This document shows, piece after piece, positions 35,218 through 43,383 of a stretch of 64,000 bases of DNA. This DNA comes from Nonomuraea rhodomycinica. GTDB lineage: Bacteria; Actinomycetota; Actinomycetes; Streptosporangiales; Streptosporangiaceae. The DNA lies in NCBI RefSeq assembly GCF_013363995.1, contig NZ_JABWGO010000001.1, forward strand, positions 1,022,087-1,086,086. Reading direction: 5' to 3'. The number at the start of each line of letters is the position of its first letter. Position 1 is the first letter of the stretch. The notes under the pieces are model-generated. The model searched no databases, had not been told where the DNA came from, and saw nothing but the letters and a program-made list of their open reading frames with translations. Position numbers and translations under genes: made by a program.

Positions 35218-37128
35218 CTAGGAGATGCGACGCACGTACGTGGTGATGAACTCCCAGAGGATGTTGCGGTCGGAACGCAGGCTCGCGGTCCTGTCGTGCC
35301 AGATGCCCGTGTAGCCCCGTTGGAGGTCGAACGCGGCGGTCTTGGGCTGGAGACCGAGCTCGACGATCTTGTTGGGGAACGGGCCGAACAGCCCCGGCTT
35401 TCCGGCCAGATCCGCTTCGTCCCAACGCGGGCCCAGAGTGGGGCCGAGGGCTTCCATGGTCTCCTGTCTGGTGGCGGCCAGGAGCGGCCGGTCGTTCACG
35501 ACTGACATGTCGCCCTTGTAGAGGACGTTGTACGCCAGTTGGACGAACTCATCGAGACTGGTCTTCGCCCACAGTTTGCCGACCCGCGTACGCCGCGCAT
35601 CCGATCCGCCGAGACTGCTGTCCTCACCCTTGGTCGTCCTCATCGAACGGCCCTTGGCGAGGTCGAACACGCGGCCGAACTGGCCGACCCGTTTCTGCAG
35701 GAAGAAGGGGTTCTTCCTGTCCTCGACGAACTTGGCGAGCGCGAAGGCGGAGACCGCGGGAGCGGTGATCAGGAGAATCCCCAGGGCCCACTTGACGTCA
35801 TGCCACCGCTTGGCCGGGCTCTGCTTCCAGGCTCTGCCCGTCAGGCCCGCATAGCTCGGGACGGGCCAGGCCCGGGAGGCGAGCGCCGCGCCGGTACTGA
35901 GCACGGCCATGCCGAACCCCATCTCAGCGGAGTGCTTCCAGTTCCAGCCGGCACCGCCGGCCCATCCCGCGGTCGCCAGCACGGTGGTGCTCACCGTCCC
36001 GCCGGCCAGGATCCGGGTGAACGCCCGTTCCCATGTGGCCGACTCCATGGCCTCGGCCAGGCCGGTGAGCGCGGGTCCGCCTCGGCGCAGCAGCGCGGGC
36101 AGCCCGGCGTGCGCGCCGGCCATCAGACCGCCGGCGAGGGCTCCGTGATACAGATCCCGGGTCAGCCGCGCCGCATCGATGTCGCCGGTGGCGAACAACT
36201 GGTCGATCGCGCTCAGCCCGCCGGAGAACATCGCGCCCAGCGCGGCCTGCCGGATGATCAGCAAGATGATCCGCAGCGCCAGGCCCTCCGCCCGGAGAAG
36301 CCTTCGCACCACCACGTCGAGGAGCGGGCCGAGCCGGGGCGCCAGGAGCTTCGCGACGAGCATCAGGGTCAGCACGAACCCGGCGGAGGCCACGAATCGC
36401 CATCGGGCCTTGACGATCGCGTCATAGGCGATCTGGGCGCAGCAGGCGAGATGCTCGCACCGCCGCCGCAGGTCCGCCAGCTGCCCCGGCTCGCCGTGCA
36501 CCGCCCGCGTGGCCTGTCCGAACGCGGCCGTGGCCGGCCCGAGCCCGGCCTTGGTCACCCGCCCGGCCTGTCCCGCGATCTGTTCCTGAACGTCGCCGAC
36601 CACGCGTCCCAGCGCCGTCGCGGCATCGCGCAGCCGCGTCACACCGTCGAGATCGGCGTCCGGCCACGCGGCGCCGCATCCCACGGACTCGAGGAACCAG
36701 ATCGCCTGGCTCACGAAGTCAGGCGGTGGCGTGGTCGTCGGCAGGCCGCTCGGTCCCGGCTCAGGCCGGTACTCCTCCGGGTCCGTCAGCCAGGTCGGGC
36801 GTGATGGCGCGTACGGGATCCCGATGCTCGCCGCCTCGGCTTCGGCATAGGAGTCCCCGGCGACGACCAGCCCGGCCGCCATCCGGCGTAACAGGTTCAC
36901 CGCCACGACCAGATCTGCCAGCAGGTCGTTACGCAGCCGGGCGAACCCGGGCATGCCCGCCTCGGGATGGCCCTCGAACAGCGCCCGGCCCAGATCATCC
37001 TGACCGAAGGGCCGCTCATCCATCGCCCGGCAGAACGCGTCCACGCCCCGGGCCAGATCGTCAGCGGTCTCCCGGACGCCTCTCCCCGCGCTGACCCAGA
37101 TCTCCGGGGTGAACTGCGCCGCGCCCAC
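35218..37128 (-). CDS. WXG100/CpnT-like N-terminus fused to bacterial sugar transferase (PGT) domain
   Basis: A 636-residue protein, GTG start at 37128 with poor ribosome site. Residues about 1-110 form a WXG100-like helical hairpin (IWVSAGRGVRETADDLARGVDAF). Residues about 230-420 resemble the pore-like middle of type VII/CpnT toxin carriers (SAIDQLFATGDIDAARLTRDLYHGALAGGLMAG). The C-terminus is not a toxin but a monotopic phosphoglycosyl transferase: KRWHDVKWALGILLITAPAVSAF membrane hairpin, NPFFLQKRVGQFGRVF, KGRSMRT, TSLDEFVQL with catalytic Asp526-Glu527, GDMSVVNDRPL, and KPGLFG. Such enzymes move a sugar-phosphate to undecaprenyl phosphate. I know of no such fusion; no T7SS genes are nearby. 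Confidence 0.8.
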   Translation of the reverse strand: MGAAQFTPEIWVSAGRGVRETADDLARGVDAFCRAMDERPFGQDDLGRALFEGHPEAGMPGFARLRNDLLADLVVAVNLLRRMAAGLVVAGDSYAEAEAASIGIPYAPSRPTWLTDPEEYRPEPGPSGLPTTTPPPDFVSQAIWFLESVGCGAAWPDADLDGVTRLRDAATALGRVVGDVQEQIAGQAGRVTKAGLGPATAAFGQATRAVHGEPGQLADLRRRCEHLACCAQIAYDAIVKARWRFVASAGFVLTLMLVAKLLAPRLGPLLDVVVRRLLRAEGLALRIILLIIRQAALGAMFSGGLSAIDQLFATGDIDAARLTRDLYHGALAGGLMAGAHAGLPALLRRGGPALTGLAEAMESATWERAFTRILAGGTVSTTVLATAGWAGGAGWNWKHSAEMGFGMAVLSTGAALASRAWPVPSYAGLTGRAWKQSPAKRWHDVKWALGILLITAPAVSAFALAKFVEDRKNPFFLQKRVGQFGRVFDLAKGRSMRTTKGEDSSLGGSDARRTRVGKLWAKTSLDEFVQLAYNVLYKGDMSVVNDRPLLAATRQETMEALGPTLGPRWDEADLAGKPGLFGPFPNKIVELGLQPKTAAFDLQRGYTGIWHDRTASLRSDRNILWEFITTYVRRIS

Positions 37129-37275
37129 AGGCGGCAGATCGTCCGCGGCGATGTCTCCTCAGCCCCATCATTCCCGGCAAACGCTCCCGTGACTCTAACG
37201 GATCAGCCGCGGCGGAGCACGAGGAGGGCCGCCGTCCCGGCCTGGCGGGCCTGTCGAAAGACCGGCGGCCGAAGG

Positions 37276-37560
37276 TCAGTCCACCCGGGTCCGCCATGGG
37301 CTCTTCGGCTCGGTTTCGCGGGCCCCGCCGCCCACCCGAAGGGCGTACGTCGAACGCGCAGCGCCCGGCACCTGTCCCAGATAGTCGTTGCCCGTCAGGT
37401 GGCACCAGGCAGGCAGGTCGATCGGCGCCGCCGGGTCGGAGGCGATGAGGTGGATCACCGCCCCGGGGCGCGCCGCCGCCACGTGAGCGCGCAACTCGAT
37501 CAGCAACCGCACGCACAGCCGGTCGCCGCCGTCGACCACCAGGTCCGGAGGTGGAATCAT
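37276..37560 (-). CDS. TusA-like sulfur carrier protein
   Basis: ATG 37560 overlaps the stop of the ArsR-rhodanese gene (ATGA) and gives 94 residues. The start DLVVDGGDRLCVRLLIELRAHV fits the TusA/SirA fold with the sulfur-carrying Cys at the helix start; the usual CPxP motif is CVRL here, so the first Pro is absent. GAVIHLIASDPAAPIDLPAWCHLTGNDYLG follows the family pattern. It probably accepts or passes sulfane sulfur from the rhodanese partner. Confidence 0.75.
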   Translation of the reverse strand: MIPPPDLVVDGGDRLCVRLLIELRAHVAAARPGAVIHLIASDPAAPIDLPAWCHLTGNDYLGQVPGAARSTYALRVGGGARETEPKSPWRTRVD

Positions 37561-38210
37561 GCGCCCGTCGCCACGGGCAGCTCGGCCAGGCGCCACTCCA
37601 GCATGCCGTCCTCCAGCCGGACGGCGCGGCGCCCCTGGCCGGTCAGCGCCCTGACGGCGTCGTGCGCGAACACGCAGTAGGCGCCGCGGCAGTAGGCGAC
37701 GACGGTGCCGTCCTCGGGCAGTTCGGCCAGCCGGTCCAGGAGCTCGTCCACGGGGATCGACAGGGCGCCGGGGATGTGCCCGGCCGCGTACTCCTCACGG
37801 GGGCGCACGTCGATGACCGTGACGTCCCCGTCCTGGATCCTGCGCAGCAGCTCGGCCCGGGTCAGCTGCTCGGTGTCCGCAGGACCGAGATAGGCGGCAC
37901 GCGCGCGATCCACTTCCGCCAGGTGGGCGGAGGCGACATGGCGAAGGCGGGCCCAGAGGTCGGCCACGTCGTCCCCGGCCAGACGGTAGAAGACCCTCGT
38001 CCCCTCCTTGCGCGTCGCCACCAGGCCGGACTGCTTCAGGACCTGCAAGTGGTTCGAGGCGCTCGTCAGCCCGAGCCCGGCCGCGCCGGCCAGCACCTCG
38101 ACGGATCGCTCACCCTGGGCCAGCAGGTCGAGCAGCTCCAGGCGCTTCGCGCTGGCCAGGGCCTTGGCCACCTGAGCGAACGCCTCGAACAACGATGTCT
38201 TGTCGCCCAC
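37557..38210 (-). CDS. ArsR-family repressor fused to rhodanese domain
   Basis: A 217-residue fusion: winged helix about residues 10-90 (LELLDLLAQGERSVEVLAGAAGLGLTSASNHLQVLKQSGLV) and rhodanese about 115-215 (VTVIDVRPREEYAAGHIPGALSIPV) with active loop CRGAYC (Cys174, Cys179). The DNA-binding part has no Cys, so persulfide sensing, if any, would use the loop pair. Operator-like repeats lie in its own promoter (38221-38240) and before the MBL-rhodanese gene (42021-42040), indicating a reactive sulfur regulon. Confidence 0.88.
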   Translation of the reverse strand: MGDKTSLFEAFAQVAKALASAKRLELLDLLAQGERSVEVLAGAAGLGLTSASNHLQVLKQSGLVATRKEGTRVFYRLAGDDVADLWARLRHVASAHLAEVDRARAAYLGPADTEQLTRAELLRRIQDGDVTVIDVRPREEYAAGHIPGALSIPVDELLDRLAELPEDGTVVAYCRGAYCVFAHDAVRALTGQGRRAVRLEDGMLEWRLAELPVATGA

Positions 38211-38220
38211 GACAGTCCTC

Positions 38221-38240
38221 CACTACTTTCTGGAATAGTG
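38221..38240. promoter_or_regulatory. ArsR-rhodanese operator copy A
   Basis: CACTACTTTCTGGAATAGTG is an inverted repeat CACTA-N10-TAGTG, 11 bp before the ArsR-rhodanese ATG. It matches copy B at 42021 in span, arms and the inner CTT..TGGAA. Confidence 0.75.
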
Positions 38241-38300
38241 TATGAGGCGTCCCCGCCGGGGGCAATCACCGCCCTGCGGAGCCAAGTCCGTCGTTCGAGG

Positions 38301-39317
38301 TCAGGGCTCCAGCACCAACCGGTACCGGGCTTGTCCGTCACGCAGCCGGCGCACCGCGAGGCCGGCCTGTTCGAGCGGCAGGCGTTCGAGACGCGGCCGG
38401 ACGTCGTGGGCGGCGGCGAAGCGCATGGTGTCCTCGATGTCGGCGGGCGTGCCGGTGAGGTGGCCGGTGACGGTCTGCGCGTTCATCACCAGCCGCGCCA
38501 CCGGCACCCGGAGGGCTCCGCCGTCCACGCCGATCAGCGTGAGCCGTCCGCGCACGCGCAGCCCGGCGAGCAGTGCGCTGACCGGCTCGGAGCTGGAGGC
38601 CGTGCACAGCATGAGGTCGGCACCGCCGAGCTCCGCCAGCGTCCGGCCCGCGTCCTGGGTGGTGGCGTCGATGTAGTGGCGGGCGCCCAGCGCGGCGGCG
38701 TCGTGCTCGCGGCCGGTGCCGCGGGCCACCACGACGACCTCGTGGCCCATGCGGGCGGCGAACTGCACGGCGAGATGGCCGAGGCCGCCGAGGCCGTACA
38801 CGGCGACCCGCGAGCCCGGCGGCAGGCCGGCCGCGCGGATCGCGGTGAACGTGGTCACGCCGGCACAGCCCATCGGCGCCGCGTCGGCCATGCTCAATCC
38901 GTCGGGGATCCGGGCGAGCGCCTCCAGGGGAACGGTCACCATGTCGGCCCAGCCGCCCGGATAGGACAGGCCCGGGATCAGGCGTCGCCGGCAGTGAACC
39001 TGGTCGCCGGTGCGGCACGCGTGGCAGTGGCCGCAGCTGCCGCCGGACCAGCCGACCGCGACCCGATCGCCCGTTCTCCAGCCGGCGGCGGGTGCGCCGG
39101 TCGCGTCGATCACGCCGGCGATCTCATGCCCCGGAGTGATCGGGAAGCCGCCGGCCGGATCGGAGGCGCTCACGGTGCCGAGATCGGCGCCGCACACCCC
39201 GCCGGCGGCCACCCGCACGCGGACCCAGCCGGGTTCCGGATCGGTGATCGCCGCCTCGACGGGGCGAAGCGGGCCGCCGGGCTCGGTGACCGCCATGCGG
39301 CGGAACATGGTCGACAA
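38301..39317 (-). CDS. Zinc-dependent alcohol dehydrogenase (MDR family)
   Basis: A 338-residue medium-chain dehydrogenase. Catalytic zinc motif VCGADLG and GHEIAGVI, structural zinc set CGHCHACRTGDQVHC, and Rossmann VAVYGLGGLGHLAVQFAARMG are all present. The substrate is unknown. It is divergent from a LysR regulator with a repeated candidate operator, so it is probably the regulated target. Confidence 0.9.
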   Translation of the reverse strand: MSTMFRRMAVTEPGGPLRPVEAAITDPEPGWVRVRVAAGGVCGADLGTVSASDPAGGFPITPGHEIAGVIDATGAPAAGWRTGDRVAVGWSGGSCGHCHACRTGDQVHCRRRLIPGLSYPGGWADMVTVPLEALARIPDGLSMADAAPMGCAGVTTFTAIRAAGLPPGSRVAVYGLGGLGHLAVQFAARMGHEVVVVARGTGREHDAAALGARHYIDATTQDAGRTLAELGGADLMLCTASSSEPVSALLAGLRVRGRLTLIGVDGGALRVPVARLVMNAQTVTGHLTGTPADIEDTMRFAAAHDVRPRLERLPLEQAGLAVRRLRDGQARYRLVLEP

Positions 39318-39426
39318 CGCTCTCTCCCTCTCCTGCGGGGCGGCGCGTGCTCACGCGCCGGCAGGCATTCAGGGACGATATGGCCGGGCCGGTCGGCGCG
39401 GGTAGGTGTGCGGCGCGAATCGGGTG

Positions 39427-39441
39427 ATAGCCTCCGGTTAT
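39427..39441. promoter_or_regulatory. Candidate LysR site A
   Basis: ATAGCCTCCGGTTAT is a T-N11-A element ending on the LysR start codon. Its reverse complement matches site B at 40311 at 12 of 15 positions. Confidence 0.5.
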
Positions 39442-40327
39442 GGCCGAGCGGTTGAACCTCGAGGCGCTGCGGTACGCGCGGTCGGTCGCGCACGCCCGGT
39501 CGTTCTCGGCCGCCGCGCGCGCTCACGGCATCACGCAGCCGGCGCTGTCGAACGCGGTCGCCCGGCTGGAGGAGCGCCTCGGGGTGCGGTTGTTCGAGCG
39601 GTCCACCCGGGGTGTGACCTTGACCGCCGAAGCGGTGCGGCTGATCCCGCTGGTGGACACCGCGCTGTCGGCGCTGGACGCGATCACCGCCGAGGCGCGG
39701 CGGATGGCCGGCCCGGAGGCGCCCCGCATTCGTCTGGGCGTGTCCCCGCTCATCAGTCCGGACCTGGTGGCGCGGGCCTTCGGCGCGGTGCGCCGGTTGC
39801 CGGTCCCGGGGGACCTGGTGCTGCGGGAGGCGAACATGGCCGACCTGCACGAGGCGCTCGCCGCAGGGGAGCTCGACGTCATCCTGATCCCGTCGGTGAA
39901 CCCGCTGCCCCGCTTCGAGCACCGCGTCATCCATTCCGAACGGGTCGTCGTGATCGACGCCCACGCGGAAGCGTCGTCGGCCGTGGAGCTGAGCGACACC
40001 GCCGATGCGCAGTTCATCCTGGTTCCCGACGCGTGCGGCCTGACCCGGTTCACCACGCAGCTGTTCCGTGAGCACGACCTGCCGCTGCGCACCTACCCGG
40101 GCGAGGCCGGCGGTTACCAGGTCCTCGAGCAGTGGGTCGGCCTCGGCCTGGGCGCGGCGATCCTGCCCGAGTCCAAGCTGTCGGACGCCCGCCTCACCGC
40201 CCGCCCGCTCATCGACGACGGGCGGCCGGTCGAGTTGTTCTACGAGGCCGTGTGGGACCCCACCTCCCGCCACGCGGCCGATCTGAGCCGGCTCGTCGCC
40301 TCGCTCGGCGATAACCGCCGCCTATAG
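39440..40327 (+). CDS. LysR-family transcriptional regulator
   Basis: A 295-residue protein with N-terminal HTH (LEALRYARSVAHARSFSAAARAHGITQPALSNAVARLEERLGVRLFERSTRGVTLT) and a periplasmic-binding-like effector domain (IRLGVSPLISPDLV). It stands between the divergent alcohol dehydrogenase and a codirectional small gene plus MFS exporter, and probably controls both using sites A and B. Confidence 0.93.
   Translation: MAERLNLEALRYARSVAHARSFSAAARAHGITQPALSNAVARLEERLGVRLFERSTRGVTLTAEAVRLIPLVDTALSALDAITAEARRMAGPEAPRIRLGVSPLISPDLVARAFGAVRRLPVPGDLVLREANMADLHEALAAGELDVILIPSVNPLPRFEHRVIHSERVVVIDAHAEASSAVELSDTADAQFILVPDACGLTRFTTQLFREHDLPLRTYPGEAGGYQVLEQWVGLGLGAAILPESKLSDARLTARPLIDDGRPVELFYEAVWDPTSRHAADLSRLVASLGDNRRL
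40311..40325. promoter_or_regulatory. Candidate LysR site B
   Basis: ATAACCGCCGCCTAT also has T-N11-A spacing and lies at the 3' end of the LysR gene, 112 bp before the next start codon. Confidence 0.45.
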
Positions 40328-40437
40328 CCGTATTCGCGTCGCCCGGCTACCGGGCCGCTCGTTCCCGGGCATAGCTTCGGCGCATGGCCACGGCTCACGT
40401 CGTGGCCATCACGCTCGGACCCGGAACGAGGAACCCC

Positions 40438-40719
40438 ATGGCCTACCTTCAGATCACCCTGAACGTCAGCGCGGAGGACCGTGCCGCCGCGGCCGGCGTC
40501 TACCAGCGCTACAAGCAGCCGTTCCTGGACACGATCGCGGGCGCGAGGAGCAAGGAACTGCTGGTCCGCGACGAGGACGTGCAGGTCCTGCACGGGTTCG
40601 CCAGCACCGCCGACGCGCACGCGTACCTGTCCACCGAGCTGTTCACCCAGGACGTCGTCACCGCTCTGCGGCCCTACCTGAAGGCGGCTCCGGACGTGCG
40701 CGTCTACGAGAGCGCCTGA
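40438..40719 (+). CDS. Small ABM-like hypothetical protein
   Basis: ATG 40438 behind GAGGAA gives 93 residues (AYLQITLNVSAEDRAAAAGVYQRYK ... VLHGFASTADAHAYLSTELF...). The alternation of strand and helix recalls dimeric ferredoxin-like ABM/stress-response folds that act on quinones or small aromatics, but there is no decisive motif. It is 12 bp before the MFS gene. Confidence 0.7.
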   Translation: MAYLQITLNVSAEDRAAAAGVYQRYKQPFLDTIAGARSKELLVRDEDVQVLHGFASTADAHAYLSTELFTQDVVTALRPYLKAAPDVRVYESA

Positions 40720-40731
40720 CCAAGGATTCTC

Positions 40732-42030
40732 GTGCCTGACCTCGAACACCTCGCCGGCACCGGCGCCGTACCCTCCGCCCCGGCCGGGCTCGCCGCCGAC
40801 GCCGTCCAGCGGCGCACGATGACTGTGCTGGTCCTCGCGCAGATCATCGGCACCGTGGGGGTGGGCGTCGCGCCCTCGATCGGCGTACTGCTGGCCGGAG
40901 CCGTCACCGACAGCGAAGCCTGGGCGGGCCTGGCCCGCACCGCGAGCACGCTCGGCGCGGCGCTGCTCGGCCTGCCGCTGGGCGCGCTGGCCGCACGCCG
41001 CGGACGCCGCGTCGCCCTCGCCGGCGGCTGGTGGACGGCGGCCGCGGGCGGCGCGGTGCTGGTCGCCGCGGCGCAGTGGAGCATGGTCGTGCCGCTCTTC
41101 GCCGGCCTGCTGCTGATCGGCGTCGGCCTGGCGGTGAGCCTGCAGTCACGGTTCGCGGCCACCGACCTCGCGCAGCCGCACCGCAGAGCCCGCTCGCTGG
41201 CCCTGGTGGTCTGGGTGGGCACCCTCGGCTCCGTGCTCGGCCCGAACCTCGGCGTACCCGGCGAGATCATCGGCTCGGCCACCGGCCTGACCGTGTACGC
41301 CGGCGCCTTCCTCATCGCCGCTGCCTGCCTGGCCGTCGCGGGTCTGATCGTGTTCGTGTGGCTGCGTCCCGACCCGCTGCTGTTCCTCGGGCCGGCCACG
41401 CCCGCCTCACCGCCGGGTCCTGGCGGCAGGCAGCAGCCGGGCCGCATCCGGCAGGTGCTCGCCGAACTGCGCGTCAACCGGCGGGCCCGGCTGGCGGTGA
41501 TCGCGATTCTCACCGCCCAAGGGGTGATGGTCGCGATCATGACCATGACGCCGGTCCACCTCACCCACCAAGGCGGCTCGGTCACCGTCGTCGGCGTCAC
41601 GATCAGCCTGCACATCGTCGGCATGTACGCCCCGGCCCCGCTCGTGGGCCTGCTCGCGGACCGGTACGGTCACCGGCCGGCGATCGGCGCCGGGCTCGGC
41701 GTCCTCGCCGCCTCCCTCGTGATCGGCGCCGTGAAACCCGACGGCACCGGCTGGATCATCGCGTCGCTGATGCTGCTGGGCGTCGGCTGGTCCTTGGTCA
41801 ATGTCGCCGGCTCCGCGCTGTTCGACGCGGTCGTCTCCGCCGAGACCCGCGCCTCGTCCCAGGGCGGGGTGGACGCGCTGTCGAACCTCTGCGGAGCGGC
41901 CGCGGCGTTCGCGTCCGGGCCGCTGCTGGCCGTCAGCGGCTTCTCCCTGCTGTCCGCCCTGGCCCTCGTCGCGCTCCTTCCGCCGGCCGTGCTCCTGGCC
42001 GGCCACGCTCGATCGCATTCCAATACTTAA
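40732..42030 (+). CDS. MFS transporter (12-TM type)
   Basis: A 432-residue protein from GTG 40732 with about 12 hydrophobic helices. MFS loop motifs include LPLGALAARRGRRVALAGG (motif A) and LVGLLADRYGHRPAIGAG in the second half. The cytoplasmic loop is at about residues 220-245 (PGPGGRQQPG). It is probably an exporter of a compound handled by the LysR/dehydrogenase unit. Its stop codon lies within the ArsR operator copy B. Confidence 0.9.
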   Translation: MPDLEHLAGTGAVPSAPAGLAADAVQRRTMTVLVLAQIIGTVGVGVAPSIGVLLAGAVTDSEAWAGLARTASTLGAALLGLPLGALAARRGRRVALAGGWWTAAAGGAVLVAAAQWSMVVPLFAGLLLIGVGLAVSLQSRFAATDLAQPHRRARSLALVVWVGTLGSVLGPNLGVPGEIIGSATGLTVYAGAFLIAAACLAVAGLIVFVWLRPDPLLFLGPATPASPPGPGGRQQPGRIRQVLAELRVNRRARLAVIAILTAQGVMVAIMTMTPVHLTHQGGSVTVVGVTISLHIVGMYAPAPLVGLLADRYGHRPAIGAGLGVLAASLVIGAVKPDGTGWIIASLMLLGVGWSLVNVAGSALFDAVVSAETRASSQGGVDALSNLCGAAAAFASGPLLAVSGFSLLSALALVALLPPAVLLAGHARSHSNT

Positions 42031-42040
42031 TGGAATATTG
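42021..42040. promoter_or_regulatory. ArsR-rhodanese operator copy B
   Basis: CAATACTTAATGGAATATTG is an inverted repeat CAATA-N10-TATTG, 24 bp before the MBL-rhodanese ATG, and shares 15 of 20 positions with copy A. An overlapping ATTCCA-N8-TGGAAT palindrome is also present at 42017-42036. Confidence 0.75.
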
Positions 42041-42063
42041 TAAGAGAGCTACGTGGAGGGGCG

Positions 42064-43383
42064 ATGATCATCACCATCCCGGACGACGGCCTGGGCAACA
42101 GCTCCTACCTGGTCGACCTCGGCGACGGCCGCGCGCTGGCCGTCGACGCCTCGCGGGACCTGCGGGCGCTGAAGGCCCACGCGGCCCGGCGCGGCCTGCG
42201 CGTCGCGTTCGCCGCCGACACCCACCTGCACGCCGACTTCCTGTCCGGCTCACTCCAGCTCGCCCGCGACGACGGGGCGCGGGTCCTGGCCTCGGCGGCC
42301 GGCGAGCGGCTCTTCGACCACCGCGGGCTGCGCGACGGCGACGAGGTCGACCTGGGCGGGCTGACGCTGCGCGCCTGGGCCACCCCCGGCCACACCGGTG
42401 AGCACCTGGCCTTCCTCCTGCTGGACGGCACCTCCGTCCAAGGCGTCTTCACCGGCGGGTCGCTGATCGTCGGCGGCGCCGCCCGCACCGACCTGACCGG
42501 CTCCGAGCGGACCGAGCCGCTGGCCCGCGCCCAGTACACCTCGCTGCGCCGCCTGGCCACCCTGCCGGACGCGACGCCGGTCTGGCCCACGCACGGCGCC
42601 GGCTCGTTCTGCCTGGCCGGTCCCGCCGCCGGCCGGGTCTCCACCGTCGGCGCGGAGAAGGCCGCCAATCCCCTCCTCCAGGCCGCCGACGAGGACGCCT
42701 TCGTCAAGGAGCTGCTGGACGGGGCGGGCAGCTTCCCGCCGTACTTCCTGCGGCTGGCCGAAGCCAACCGGCACGGCCCCTCCCCCGTCGGCGAGCCGGC
42801 GCTCACACCGCTCACCGCGGCACGGACCAGGAGGCTCCTGGACGGCGGAGCCATGGTGGTCGACGTGCGGCCGAAGGAGCATGTCGCCCGCGGTCACATC
42901 CCCGGCGCGATCTCGATCCCGCTGCGCGCCCAGTTCGCCACCTGGCTCGGCTGGCTGGTCGACCCGGCCACGCCGTACGTCATCGTCCGCGACCCGGACC
43001 AGGACCCGGCCGAGATCCTCTGGCAGGCGCTCAAGATCGGCCAGGAGAACCTCGCCGGGGAACTCGCCGGAGCATGGGACGGCCCGCTCGCCCGCATCCC
43101 GCTGGTCGCTCCGGCCGAGATCAGCGGCACCGTGCTCGATGTCCGCCAGAGCAGCGAGTTCGCGAGCGGACATCTGCCGGGAGCCGTGCACGTGGAGCTC
43201 GGGGAGCTGCGCGGCCATGCCGTCCCCGACGAGCCGACGGTGGTCATGTGCGGGCACGGCGAGCGCGCCATGACCGGCGCGAGCCTGCTCGCCCGCGCGG
43301 GACACCGGCAGGTCAGCGTCCTGAACGGCGGCGCCGCCGACTGGGCCGCCGCCACCGGACGCGAGCTGGAAGCCGGACCATGA
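42064..43383 (+). CDS. MBL-fold hydrolase with two rhodanese domains (persulfide dioxygenase-like)
   Basis: A 439-residue protein. The metallo-beta-lactamase part (1-250) has the metal motif THLHADF and ATPGHTGEHLAF, as in ETHE1-type persulfide dioxygenases fused to rhodanese. The first rhodanese (about 255-345) starts VVDVRPKEHVARGHIPGAISIP and lacks the active Cys (VIVRDPDQD). The second (about 355-435) has VMCGHGERA with the Cys. It likely oxidises glutathione- or mycothiol-type persulfide and moves sulfane sulfur. Its ATG is downstream of operator copy B; the MFS gene overlaps its stop. Confidence 0.88.
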   Translation: MIITIPDDGLGNSSYLVDLGDGRALAVDASRDLRALKAHAARRGLRVAFAADTHLHADFLSGSLQLARDDGARVLASAAGERLFDHRGLRDGDEVDLGGLTLRAWATPGHTGEHLAFLLLDGTSVQGVFTGGSLIVGGAARTDLTGSERTEPLARAQYTSLRRLATLPDATPVWPTHGAGSFCLAGPAAGRVSTVGAEKAANPLLQAADEDAFVKELLDGAGSFPPYFLRLAEANRHGPSPVGEPALTPLTAARTRRLLDGGAMVVDVRPKEHVARGHIPGAISIPLRAQFATWLGWLVDPATPYVIVRDPDQDPAEILWQALKIGQENLAGELAGAWDGPLARIPLVAPAEISGTVLDVRQSSEFASGHLPGAVHVELGELRGHAVPDEPTVVMCGHGERAMTGASLLARAGHRQVSVLNGGAADWAAATGRELEAGP

